From assembly GCF_001421565.1 (NCBI RefSeq), contig NZ_LMKQ01000001.1, positions 681,651-745,650 of the forward strand: a stretch of DNA of 64,000 bases, read 5' to 3'. Position numbers and translations under genes: made by a program. The notes beneath the pieces are model-generated. The model was given only the letters and a program-made list of their open reading frames with translations. It had not been told where the DNA came from and ran no database searches. The stretch comes from Agromyces sp. Leaf222 (lineage in GTDB: Bacteria; Actinomycetota; Actinomycetes; Actinomycetales; Microbacteriaceae). Positions 54,457-63,492 of the stretch are shown piece after piece (position 1 is the first letter of the stretch; each line of letters begins with the position of its first letter).

Positions 54457-56673
54457 GTGCTGGTTTCGTCTGACTTAGGGGCGACTTCGCTCGAGATAGT
54501 TGAGCGCATGGCTCAGTTCTTCCGCGGCGGGCCGCCTCGGAACACCTTGGTGCTCGGTACGTTCGGATCGGGCACAACCAGCGTGGTTAGCGATGCAGTT
54601 GAGCGAGGTCGCGATCAGGGCGTCGTGGTCGAGTTGTCGAGTAGAGCGATTCTGGCCTCAAATCTCGACGAAATTGCGGACCTCGTTCGCGCTCAGCTTG
54701 GGGCTGACGGTCGGGATGTAGGCCCGGCTGCTCGTGTTGTTGTTGTGGTCGAGAACATTGACGCGATGCTTGAGAATCTGCCGGACTCCCACATGCATGA
54801 TTTCTTCGCCCTCTTCAGGGATCCGAGTCGACTTGGCGTTAGCGCTGTGCTGTTGGTCGGTTCGGCTCGTCCTGCGGTGCGCCTCCAACAGCAGGAAGGC
54901 ATCGAGTGTCTCAGGCTTGCGCCGCTCCCAGTCGAAGACGCCATCCGGCTAATCGGTCGGATCGCTGCCCGCGACCCTTGGATCGGGGACGCCTTCGATG
55001 AGCGTCGACTGGAGATTGAAGGCGCGCTGCGGCAAATCAATCCCATCATTCGGGGAAATGCACGCTTTTGCTCGCTTATGGCCACCCATCTCAGCGAAGG
55101 AGATATGTCGCGAATTGTCGGCCGCGCCCGGGCGAGCTGGCGAGCACATATGGATACGTACGTCAGGGAGCGGCTGGGTTCACTGGCGCCAGCTGAGCGG
55201 AGGATTGTTGCGCGGCTCGCGGTGTCTGGTCGACCTCAGACTGTCACGCAAATTGCGGAGCGGATCGGCACCAGCAATCAGTCCGCCGCCACAGCCCTCG
55301 GCCGGCTCTCCAGCGCTGGGTGGGTCTCGGTTATTGCCCCTGTCGAAGGCGCAGACCGGCGCAGGAGTTGGTATGACCTCGTTGATCCTTGTGTGCGACT
55401 TTTCTTCCAGGATGACGACGCCCTCGACTTCACAGAAGTCATCGCCGAGGGATCGAGACTCAGGCAGGGAACTAACGAGAGTCAGCCTCTGGGGTTGCTT
55501 CGGCGAGATGTGGACGCTCACGAAAACAGTGCTCGCATTAGAAGCGTGTTCGGCGATTGGGTGAGTGGCCGTGATCTCTATCGCCAACTGGTAGTCGAGC
55601 GAGCTCTGGAAGTTGGCCTCGATGACGAGCGAACGTCGCGGGCGCTTCGCGAGCATATCCGTCTCTCGGCTGAGCTCGGCGACCGTGAGGCAGCAGCAAT
55701 CGCGTTCGACGCAGCTATCCGCGCTTCTGACCGAATGCTCGGCAGCGACTCAGCGGAAGGCGTCGCGCTGCGACTGGACGCAGCCTGGAACTTGCTTGAG
55801 CTTGATCGACCGGGTGAAGCCATACGAGTGTTTGAGGAAGCACTTGCGGCTCTTGGCGATAGCGATGAGAACGATCGCAATACAGCGCGTCTGGACGCTC
55901 TTCAAAACCGAGCCCGTGCGCTTGGCCAACTCGGGGATGTGGATGCCGCCGTCCATGCTTTCGAAGATGTGCTTGAGCAGCGACGGCGTCTGCTGCCAAA
56001 CGACCACGAGTCGATCCGAGGCTGTCTCAACGGATTGGCCTGGTGGACGGGAGTCGGCGGGAAAGCGCACGAGGCTGTGCGGATTTACGAGGAGCTTGCG
56101 ACCACACCGGAGGCAACTGCCCTCGAGCGTTTGAGATATCGCGAGTCCGAGGCGTACTGGATTGCGCAGGATCCGAGCGCTGGGCCCGGCATAGCGTCCG
56201 CTCGGCTGTTGAATCTGGCATCGGAATTTGGCGAGGCAGATGGCCGAGATGCGCAGCGCAGCGACGCGCGTCGCCGAATCCTTCGAGAAGCATTGAAATG
56301 GCACCTCGTTGCGAGTCCCTCGGGGTTCGAGGACGCGCCGGTGCGTGACGTGGATCCGAAGGACCTCGCCGAAGTGGTTCTCAGTCACGTCCGCGAACAT
56401 AGGGACGACCCCGCCGCGCTGGCACGCCTTCCATCTGCCACCACCGAGTTGCAGTTACTCGGAATTGTCCTTCGAGCTGCCTTTTCGCCTTCTTCGCATG
56501 ATGTGTACTGGCGTGCGACGGCGATCAGTTCGCTTGCGTCGCGTTTTCGCGGCGAGCTTGCCGGTCTGTTCGGAGATCTGGAGGCGGCGCTCGTTGGCGA
56601 TGCCGCCGCAGAATCAGGGCTGCCGGTCGAGTGGCGGCGAATCGTTTCCGAGATCCAGTCTGGACCGAGCTGA
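54457..56673 (+). CDS. AAA-like ATPase with winged helix and TPR repeats
   Basis: A protein of about 738 residues (GTG at 54457 has GGAGG 5 nt upstream; ATG at 54436 would add 7 residues). The N-terminal P-loop-like domain has LVLGTFGSGTTSVV in place of Walker A, with Thr where Lys is normal, and VVVVVENIDAML as Walker B. A winged helix follows (SLAPAERRIVARLAVSG ... IGTSNQSAATALGRLSSAGWV), then about 350 residues of helical TPR-like repeats (AGEAIRVFEEALAAL, VDAAVHAFEDVLEQRRRLLP). This is an ORC/STAND-like layout seen in regulators and defence proteins. Activity may be lost or altered by the Walker A change. Confidence 0.65.
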   Translation: MLVSSDLGATSLEIVERMAQFFRGGPPRNTLVLGTFGSGTTSVVSDAVERGRDQGVVVELSSRAILASNLDEIADLVRAQLGADGRDVGPAARVVVVVENIDAMLENLPDSHMHDFFALFRDPSRLGVSAVLLVGSARPAVRLQQQEGIECLRLAPLPVEDAIRLIGRIAARDPWIGDAFDERRLEIEGALRQINPIIRGNARFCSLMATHLSEGDMSRIVGRARASWRAHMDTYVRERLGSLAPAERRIVARLAVSGRPQTVTQIAERIGTSNQSAATALGRLSSAGWVSVIAPVEGADRRRSWYDLVDPCVRLFFQDDDALDFTEVIAEGSRLRQGTNESQPLGLLRRDVDAHENSARIRSVFGDWVSGRDLYRQLVVERALEVGLDDERTSRALREHIRLSAELGDREAAAIAFDAAIRASDRMLGSDSAEGVALRLDAAWNLLELDRPGEAIRVFEEALAALGDSDENDRNTARLDALQNRARALGQLGDVDAAVHAFEDVLEQRRRLLPNDHESIRGCLNGLAWWTGVGGKAHEAVRIYEELATTPEATALERLRYRESEAYWIAQDPSAGPGIASARLLNLASEFGEADGRDAQRSDARRRILREALKWHLVASPSGFEDAPVRDVDPKDLAEVVLSHVREHRDDPAALARLPSATTELQLLGIVLRAAFSPSSHDVYWRATAISSLASRFRGELAGLFGDLEAALVGDAAAESGLPVEWRRIVSEIQSGPS

Positions 56674-56694
56674 AGGTCGTCCACCTCCGTCGCA

Positions 56695-57420
56695 GTGCTC
56701 GTCAGCTCTTTTCATCAAACCGCTCGTGGACATCCAAACCAGGAACGCCGCTTTCCTGAACATGGTCGCGGTGTTGGAGATGGACGCCACGTACGAGGCG
56801 CAGGCAGCGTGCCTCCGTCGGCCTTTGACGAATCTGGGCCGGCTACCGCACCTGGATGTGCTCGAAGAGATCGCTGTGACGCAGCAGAAAATCGAGACAC
56901 CGATGACGAGTCCGAATGGACGAAACTGCTCGATCAACTGACGCCCGTCGGATTGCCTGACACACTCCTCAAGATCCTTATTGCTGCATTGTTCAAAGCC
57001 CTCATCGATGCGGGGAGGCGAGTGTACGACCGTTCCAAGTCGAGCTTCAAGACGCAAGATCCAACCTCGGATCAGGCGGAGAGCACCGAGATCCACACGA
57101 TGACAAGTGACGCGTTCGACAGGGTGCTCTCAGAAGGTTCAGGTCTTGATGTGACGCTGCCTGATGAGCCGCGCAACAACGATCTTCTGAGCATCCCGGT
57201 CATGCACGATTTACACCCTGAGACTGTCGCCCAGGTCCGCGCGGCAGCGGAAGACGGTCTGTGGGACGTCCTCCACCGGCAGGAAGGCCTACAGGACCCG
57301 AGCCTAATGACGCGTCCCATAGTTGAGGGATTCGATCAGCTCGTGTACCGAACCGTCGAACAAAGAAGCGACGGACTCGGTGCGGCGCGCCAAGTGAATG
57401 GCTGGCAAAGAGGGCGACTA
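56695..57420 (+). other. Protein-like stretch with frame break, possible pseudogene
   Basis: Two overlapping forward frames each look protein-like over part of the length: one to 56941 (RNAAFLNMVAVLEMDATYEAQAACLRRPL) and another from about 56890 (EWTKLLDQLTPVGLPDTLLKILIAALFKALIDAG). One frameshift near 56890 would join them. Either a broken gene or two small genes; no family recognised. The second frame runs into the antisense of the next gene. Confidence 0.35.
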
Positions 57421-57864
57421 CCGCCTGGTCGGCTGCCCCTTCAGGTAGAGCTGCCGTCCGGTCATGACGAAGAAGAGGATGCCGAGGAGCCCGGGGATGA
57501 CCGCTACGCCGTAACCCCAGTTCAGGAGGATCCACAGAATGATCATTGCTGACGGGATCCCGTACAGGGCGAGGTAGCCCGGACGGTAAACATGCCACGC
57601 GCCGCGCTTGTCGGTCGGTTCGGGGACCGTTGAGCGGGCTGCGTAGGCGGCGGCTCCTTGCCGGTATGCCAGCGCAGTGGTCGGGTCGAAGTCGTCGACA
57701 GGTTGGGGCGTCTTCGGGGCGGCAGCGGCCGTCTCTGCACCTTGGATGTACGCCGGCGCGGTGGTCGGGTCGAATTCTTCGACCAACTTCGGTTTCCTGC
57801 GAGGTCCTGCCGAGCCCTCAATGTAGGCCGGCGCGGTGGTGGGATCGAATTCGTCAGAAGCCAT
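57418..57864 (-). CDS. Membrane protein with three FDPTTAPAY repeats
   Basis: A 148-residue protein. The N-terminal half has three units of about 28 residues: EFDPTTAPAYIEG, EFDPTTAPAYIQG and DFDPTTALAYRQG, joined by Ala/Pro-rich linkers. The C-terminal half has two transmembrane helices (YLALYGIPSAMIILWILLNWG and YGVAVIPGLLGILFFVMTG). ATG at 57864 follows GAGGAAGAG. Family not recognised; the repeats look like short linear binding motifs on the cytoplasmic side. Confidence 0.65.
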   Translation of the reverse strand: MASDEFDPTTAPAYIEGSAGPRRKPKLVEEFDPTTAPAYIQGAETAAAAPKTPQPVDDFDPTTALAYRQGAAAYAARSTVPEPTDKRGAWHVYRPGYLALYGIPSAMIILWILLNWGYGVAVIPGLLGILFFVMTGRQLYLKGQPTRR

Positions 57865-58005
57865 TGACTCTTCCTCGTGTTTGTCTTTTCTATACATAGG
57901 GGCTTGGCTGGAGATTAGACACCGAACCGATTCTGTCCTGAAACACTGGGCTGCACTCCACAGAATGCCTTACTGGCTGCTTCGGGCTTCAGGTACAGCC
58001 GGGCG

Positions 58006-58338
58006 CTAGACCGAGGGCGCCTGTCCTCGGGGCTTCCATCCGAGCAACGGGGCGTCAGCCGGCACGTACAGCGGATGCTGCGGGTGCCCGAACTTGGTGA
58101 CCCCGAGCGCGTGGAGCGGGGGAAGGAGCGCGACCACTTGGGCCACACGGTCTTGGTCGGCATTCGTGCCCCAGCCGGCCACGACCGTCCCGGTGATCTC
58201 AGTGAGAATACGATCGTTGTCCGGCCCGACAGGATCGCCAGTCGCCTTCATCACCTTCGGATCCTTGGTCCGGAACGCGTATAGGTTCGCGACCATGCCG
58301 ACGAACCCCTCACGCTTCGCGCTCGCAGAGGGGTTGTT
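58006..58338 (-). pseudogene. DUF1643 remnant, 5' truncated
   Basis: The segment VANLYAFRTKDPKVMKATGDPVGPDNDRIL ... LGVTKFGHPQHPLYVPADAPLLGWKPRG is the C-terminal two-thirds of a DUF1643 protein. The conserved N-terminal part with the LNPSTAD motif is missing; upstream codons in frame do not look like it and run into the next gene. Probably decayed. Confidence 0.65.
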
Positions 58339-58411
58339 TTGAGCCAATCCAACGCGACCGCAAGCGATCGGTCCCGAGGAAGCACCGCCGCTAGATCCTC
58401 GAACTCGCGGA

Positions 58412-59200
58412 TCAGATTGGCTCGTCCACATCCCCGACATCAACGTTGAGCGCTTCGGAAAGATCCAGCCACTTGCCCAGCATGAACAGCCACTCGCGTC
58501 GAAATGCTTCACCGGCGCGCGTCACGCCGTCGTTCCTCAGCATTGACCAGAGCGCCTCAGCGTCGAGATTGCCGAGCTCGGGCCCGGTGGGATCGCGTCC
58601 TAGATCGATGAAGCCCCGCGCTGTCTGGTGTATTACCGACTGGGGCATGTGTCGTTCCTCGTCGGGCTCGAGAAAATCGATTCCGCGTGATGCGCTATTC
58701 AGGGCGACGTCCGCCTCGTCTGCGAAGAAGTCGAACTCGTCAGCTGCGTTCAAGTATTCGATTAGCGCGTCCAACTGGCTGGAATGAAGGACATCGTTCC
58801 ACGCTTGGAGCGGCTTGTCCTCGATCCTCTCCCGGATCTTGCCGACCCCGTACCCCACCAGTCGCAGTGAAGAGGGGTTGTATACATAGCCTTGGCGGAC
58901 CGCGCGCGCCAGTTGCTCTCGAATGACATTCCAGTCACTCTCGACCGCGGCGATAGCTTGACGGCGGCCCGAAGCGACCTCGACTCGCCAGAGGACGAAC
59001 CCAACTGCGAGGCCCGTGAAGCCACCAACGATAAGGTCCGGGAGGAAGGTGGACCAATCGAATCGCCAGACTGCCTGCGCGCCGAGAATGATTGCGATTC
59101 CGCTCAGAAGGCCAGCCGCCAGGCGCAGGCGATTTTGGCGGTAAAACGGAATCATGATCCGGAACATATGGCCTAACAGGCGCTCGGCTACTGCCGACAT
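58412..59200 (-). CDS. Hypothetical membrane-anchored protein
   Basis: A 262-residue protein with two N-terminal transmembrane helices (LRLAAGLLSGIAIILGAQAVW and LPDLIVGGFTGLAVGFVLW) and a helical cytoplasmic domain rich in acidic residues (AADEFDFFADEADVAL). Last intact gene before the right end. Family not recognised. Confidence 0.6.
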   Translation of the reverse strand: MSAVAERLLGHMFRIMIPFYRQNRLRLAAGLLSGIAIILGAQAVWRFDWSTFLPDLIVGGFTGLAVGFVLWRVEVASGRRQAIAAVESDWNVIREQLARAVRQGYVYNPSSLRLVGYGVGKIRERIEDKPLQAWNDVLHSSQLDALIEYLNAADEFDFFADEADVALNSASRGIDFLEPDEERHMPQSVIHQTARGFIDLGRDPTGPELGNLDAEALWSMLRNDGVTRAGEAFRREWLFMLGKWLDLSEALNVDVGDVDEPI

Positions 59201-59520
59201 GCCGAGTAAGTAGCCTCGATCGGAGAGGACGCCCTGTCTTTCTTAGTGGCGGAGGTTCCGGAACTGTCCCACCGAGAATGTCCTGCACGTCGCGTCTAGG
59301 TCGTCGAAGCGCGCTCCGACTCGGCGCGGACGGAGCTCGACCCTAGGTAACTTGAGAAATTGCACGATATGCGAAGCCAGACCCGTGCGATCTGCGCGGC
59401 GGACTTGCACGTTGACACTGGCGGAATTAATCGAGCCTAGGCCTCCCCAATCGAGATGCGGGCGGAGAACCTAAGCTGACCCATCCGGTTAGGCCGGTTC
59501 TCGCCGGACACGTCCGCACG
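59201..59520. other. Subterminal region of the right transposon end, no gene
   Basis: No coding region is supported. The stretch is less GC-rich than backbone and leads into the right-end repeats. Confidence 0.45.
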
Positions 59521-59624
59521 GGATCAAGTAGTTTGAACAGCACTGCCGGACAAAGTGCTCTGTCGCGCAGATGGCTCATGGATCAAGTAGCGCGCGGCCA
59601 GATCAAGTACCGAGATGGGTCACA
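59521..59624. repeat. Distal transposon end with three transposase-site repeats
   Basis: GGATCAAGTA at 59521 and 59580 and AGATCAAGTA at 59600 are inverted copies of the left-end repeats. The outer two are 20 bp apart; the third is 59 bp further in. This dispersed set of three resembles the Tn7 left end, the end away from its target gene. The outermost bases are GGGTCACA. The first site extends to an 18-bp match (GGATCAAGTAGTTTGAAC) with the reverse of the left end. Confidence 0.8.
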
Positions 59625-59629
59625 CGTGG
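59625..59629. repeat. Right target-site duplication CGTGG
   Basis: Exact copy of the five bases at 14544-14548; it sits between the right end of the large element and the relict left end of another. Confidence 0.85.
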
Positions 59630-59938
59630 TGTGAGCCGTCACGATAGTTGATCCGGCGATACATCCAAGTTGATCCCGTTCAAACTCCTTGATCTTTGAG
59701 AGGTAGTTGATCCATGGAAATGCTGGGATGTACGCCGGATCGCTGTGAGGAGCCCTGAGATGGGCAGAACTCCGCGCGAGCGTCCGCGGGAGCTCACGAG
59801 TTCGTGGCCCGACGTCCCTTGCGACGATCCGGCCGGGGAGTGAATGTAGGAACGATCCGGCGGGTGATCGCGGGGATTCCTGGCCGGATCTCCGGACGAT
59901 CGCTCGAGTGGAGATCAGTTTGAAGAGACGGCTGTAGA
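59630..59938 (+). mobile_element. Relict left end of an older copy of the transposon
   Basis: The sequence repeats 14549-14945 with a few substitutions (TGTGAGCCGTCACG..., the same four TTGATC repeats, one altered) and a deletion of roughly 80 bp that removes the middle of the helix-turn-helix gene. The start codon of that gene (59760) remains, but the frame is broken, so it is a pseudogene. No matching right end was found after it. It records an earlier insertion at the same nrdF site. Confidence 0.85.
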
Positions 59939-59955
59939 TCGACGCCCTGACCCCC

Positions 59956-60597
59956 TCACCAGCCGTCGATGTGCAGGACGTCGTCCAGCGGCGCACGATG
60001 GGCGGGTCGGAAGTCCGTTCCAACGGTGTACGCGACGGGCAGCAGCACGCCTTGGCGCACGGTCGGCGGGATGCCGAGGAGCTCAGCGATCTCGCGCTCG
60101 TACGCGAGATGCAGGGTCGTCCAGGCGCTGCCGAGGCCCCGTGCCCGCAGCGCGAGCTGCAGACTCCAGGCGGCAGGGAGAAGCGACCCCCACAGGCCGG
60201 CCTGACTTCCGGGCTCGAACACCTCGGCGCCCGTGAAGATCGCGCCGATCACCAGGACCGGGACCTCGCCCATGTGCTCGGCGAGGTAATCGGCGCTCGA
60301 TGAAACCCGCTGTTGCACTGCCTGGCGCGTCGGGTCGGCGTGGGTCCGGGCACCCGACGCGCGATACCGCGCGAACGATCGCGCGTACAGGCCGGCGATA
60401 GCCTGGCGCTTCTCCGGGTCGGTGACGACGATCCAGTGCCAGGTCTGGGCGTTGCCCCCGGTCGGCGCCTGAAGCGCGACCTCGAGCGCTTCTCGGACGA
60501 CGTCGATTGGGACGGGTCGTTCGAGGTCGAGCCGTCGCCGCACTGAGCGGGTCGTCGTCAGCAGTTCGTCGGGGCTCAATGGGAGTACGCCGCTCAT
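59956..60597 (-). CDS. Nitroreductase family protein
   Basis: A 213-residue FMN-dependent oxidoreductase: TTTRSVRRRLDLERPVP at the N-terminus (FMN phosphate contacts), APTGGNAQTWHWIVVTDPEKR, and the C-terminal GIPPTVRQGVLLPVAYTVG. Probable substrates are nitroaromatics or quinones. First backbone gene after the insertion. Confidence 0.9.
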   Translation of the reverse strand: MSGVLPLSPDELLTTTRSVRRRLDLERPVPIDVVREALEVALQAPTGGNAQTWHWIVVTDPEKRQAIAGLYARSFARYRASGARTHADPTRQAVQQRVSSSADYLAEHMGEVPVLVIGAIFTGAEVFEPGSQAGLWGSLLPAAWSLQLALRARGLGSAWTTLHLAYEREIAELLGIPPTVRQGVLLPVAYTVGTDFRPAHRAPLDDVLHIDGW

Positions 60598-61098
60598 AGC
60601 CCGACACTATCGGGCGTTCGGAATCCCTCGGCGCTCCTTGGCCTCCCAGGGAGGTAGGCCGGTGTCGCAGGGAGCGAGTTCCCTTGTGGCGGCCCAGTTG
60701 TTCACGGTAACATCGGAGCGAAGTCGCGGTTTATCGATCTACCGTGCAACGCGAGGGTTGGCGCCCGCGCTTCGGCTTGATCAAGGAGGATCAGTGTCGT
60801 CTACGACGTGCCCGTCGATATCGGTTTGTCATCCATCTCACGCCCGTCATCCATTCGCGACCGGCCGACCGGCGCTTGATGCCGGCACTGTGAGCGATGC
60901 CCGTCCATCCGAGGGCGGCACTTCGGTGGCCTCCAAGTAGAGCAGGCTCCCGAGCGGTTGCGGCGAATTCGACCCCGCCGTGCCCGTCCGGGGATCCGTC
61001 GCGCCCAGAAGCCCGAGTGGGGTCCGCAAGAGGACCTCCGCAGCGTGACGGTCAGCAGGATAGCTGGGGTCGATCTCGTCAAGAGAGGGAGTAGTTCA
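60598..61098. other. 500-bp gap upstream of the GH27 gene
   Basis: A perfect AAGGAGG (60783-60789) precedes a GTG at 60794 that opens a 48-codon frame to 60940; its product has no recognisable feature, so I do not call it a gene. No clear LacI-type operator was identified, although the regulator encoded beyond 63.4 kb probably acts here. Confidence 0.4.
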
Positions 61099-63411
61099 AT
61101 GTTCGAACGATCCACAAGAAGAGCAGGTTGGCGACACCGATTGCTCGGAATCGTGGCCGCGGCTGCAGTCACCGTCGGGTCTCTCCTGGCGATCTCTCCA
61201 CCGGCACCCGCCGAGGCGCTCGACAACGGCCTGGCGGACACGCCCCCGATGGGGTGGAACAGCTGGAACCAGTTCTACTGCAACGGGGGAAACGGTCTCA
61301 CGGCCGCCGCGCTCATGAACGTGGCGGACGAGATCGTCGAGAAGGGATTGCAAGAGGTCGGATACGAGTACGTCGTGCTCGATGACTGTTTCCAGAACGG
61401 ACGCGATGCGAACGGCGTCCTGAAGGTCGACCCGACCCGCTTCCCGAACGGTATCAAGCCGGTCGCTGACTACGTTCATTCGAAGGGGCTGAAGTTCGGC
61501 ATCTACAGTGTCCCCGGGACGAAGACCTGTGCGAACCTTTACAACGGATACACGCCGAACATCGGGTCGTATGGACACGAGCAGATCGACGCCGAGACCT
61601 TCGCGGCCTGGGGGGTCGACTACCTGAAGTACGACTGGTGCTACCCCGACGGAAGTCTCAACCTGACCAAGCAGCAGGCCTTCTCCAAGATGCGCGATGA
61701 GCTCGCCAAGGTGGACCGGGACATCGTCTACGCGATCTCCGAATACGGCGACAGCGCTCCGTGGACGTGGGCCGAACCCATCGCCAACCTCTGGCGAACC
61801 ACCGGCGACATCGCGCCCAACTGGGGATCCATCACGAGCATCATCGACCGGCAGGCGGAACTCCATCCGTACTCGGGTCCGGGACACTGGAACGACCCCG
61901 ACATGCTCCAGTTCAGCAACGGGTCGCTCACCTACGCCCAGAACAAGAGCCACCTGGCGATGTGGTCGATGCTCGCCGCACCGCTCTTCCTCGGGACGGA
62001 CATCGGTGCGCTCAGCGACGCCGAGGTTGCTCTGCTCACCAACAAGGAGTTGGTCGACATCGACCAGGACCCTCTGGGCGAGCAGGCACGCCGGATCAGC
62101 AACGGCGACGGTCTTCAAGTGTGGACCCGCGAACTCGCTGACGGCGACCTCGCGGTAGCCCTCCTGAATACGACCGGTTCGAGCGCCACGGTCTCGACCT
62201 CTCTCGGCGCATTGGGGGCGCAGGACGACGTCTACGTCGTGCGCGACGTGTGGTCGCACTCCGACCTGTACAACACCGCTGCGGCGATCTCGGCGACGTT
62301 GCCCGCATACGAAACCGCCGTGTACCGGCTCTCCGCGGGCATGGACGAACATCTCCCCGGTGTCGTTGGCGCGTCGGGTTCAGGGCGAGTCGAACAATCC
62401 GGGAGTACGACAGTTCCCGTCACGGTGCACAACCTCCTCGAGGTGCCCCTCGTCGGCTCGCGACTGGAGATCGGTACCGCTGGCGGAGTCACCGCCGCAT
62501 CACCGGTCAGCGTTCCGGAGATTGCCGCCGGTGGCTCGGCGACCGTGACGGTCGATATCGAGGCGGGCGCGACCGCGACCATCGGAGATGTGTCCTTGCC
62601 GGCGCAGATCGTGTGGGAAGGCGGTTCGGAACCGGCATCGGTGGTCGTCAAGGTCACGCCGAGTGCTCCAACCGGCGAAACCTATCTCAGCGACCTCCCG
62701 TGGCTCGCGACGACGAACGGATGGACCGGGACCCCGCGCCGCGACCTCAGTCAGGACGACCACCCGCTCACGGTCGACGGAACGGTCTATCCGAAGGGAA
62801 TCGGATCGAACGCGGTCTCGACCGTCGACGTCTGGTTGGGCGGGAACTGCACCGTCCTGTCTGGCGCGCTCGGGGTGGACGATGAGACCAACAACGGCAA
62901 TACGACCCTCAAGCCGTCCATCAGCGGTTCGGTGACCGGGGACGGGTCGACGCTCTGGAGCAACTCCAGCGTCATCCGTTACAAGCAGAAGGAAGCGTTC
63001 ACCATCGACGTCACCGGCGTGGACCGCCTTCGGCTCACCGCGGATATCGGCGGCGACACGAATGCCTACGACCACGCGGATTGGCTCACGATGAGCTTGT
63101 CGTGCGCGGACATCGAGGACCCTGAGCTGAGTTCGGCGGTCTCGGTCGAGACTCGCTGCGTTGCCGGGAAGGGCGTACTCGCGGTGCGCATCGACAACGA
63201 GAACGACGTGCCCGTGGACATCGGAATCGACACCGACTACGGAACCAAGTCCTTTGCCGACATCGCATCGGGGAAGTCGGGGTTCCAGGTGTTCTCGACG
63301 CGGCAAGCCACGGTCTCGGGCGGCAACGTCTCAATCGTGCTCAGCGCTGAGATGAACGGTCGCACGGTCACGACCGAAAAGGAGGTCCCATACTCCGGAA
63401 AGTCCTGCTGA
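61099..63411 (+). CDS. Secreted GH27 alpha-galactosidase-like enzyme with NPCBM domain
   Basis: A 770-residue exported glycoside hydrolase. Signal peptide to about residue 40 (LLGIVAAAAVTVGSLLAISPPAPAEA). GH27 barrel: LADTPPMGWNSWNQF, VLDDCFQ, YLKYDWCY with nucleophile Asp179, and WRTTGDIAPNW with acid/base Asp237; then the beta-sandwich, a CARDB/NEW3-like spacer (about 420-530), an NPCBM domain (YLSDLPWLATTNGW ... VYPKGIGSNAVSTVDVWLGG) and a C-terminal beta domain. Hydrolyses alpha-galactosides or beta-L-arabinopyranosides outside the cell; the family has both. GAGGGAG precedes ATG at 61099. Confidence 0.92.
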   Translation: MFERSTRRAGWRHRLLGIVAAAAVTVGSLLAISPPAPAEALDNGLADTPPMGWNSWNQFYCNGGNGLTAAALMNVADEIVEKGLQEVGYEYVVLDDCFQNGRDANGVLKVDPTRFPNGIKPVADYVHSKGLKFGIYSVPGTKTCANLYNGYTPNIGSYGHEQIDAETFAAWGVDYLKYDWCYPDGSLNLTKQQAFSKMRDELAKVDRDIVYAISEYGDSAPWTWAEPIANLWRTTGDIAPNWGSITSIIDRQAELHPYSGPGHWNDPDMLQFSNGSLTYAQNKSHLAMWSMLAAPLFLGTDIGALSDAEVALLTNKELVDIDQDPLGEQARRISNGDGLQVWTRELADGDLAVALLNTTGSSATVSTSLGALGAQDDVYVVRDVWSHSDLYNTAAAISATLPAYETAVYRLSAGMDEHLPGVVGASGSGRVEQSGSTTVPVTVHNLLEVPLVGSRLEIGTAGGVTAASPVSVPEIAAGGSATVTVDIEAGATATIGDVSLPAQIVWEGGSEPASVVVKVTPSAPTGETYLSDLPWLATTNGWTGTPRRDLSQDDHPLTVDGTVYPKGIGSNAVSTVDVWLGGNCTVLSGALGVDDETNNGNTTLKPSISGSVTGDGSTLWSNSSVIRYKQKEAFTIDVTGVDRLRLTADIGGDTNAYDHADWLTMSLSCADIEDPELSSAVSVETRCVAGKGVLAVRIDNENDVPVDIGIDTDYGTKSFADIASGKSGFQVFSTRQATVSGGNVSIVLSAEMNGRTVTTEKEVPYSGKSC

Positions 63412-63492
63412 CGTCAGCGGCTGCGGTCGGGTCCCACCGGGCCCGACCGCAGGGCCCGGCGAACGACGGGTGATCGGTTCGGCCGAGCGCCG

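Noticed and set aside
60794..60940. 48-codon frame with perfect ribosome site upstream of the GH27 gene
   Set aside because: The product has no recognisable domain or signal and codon use is not gene-like; left as part of the intergenic description.
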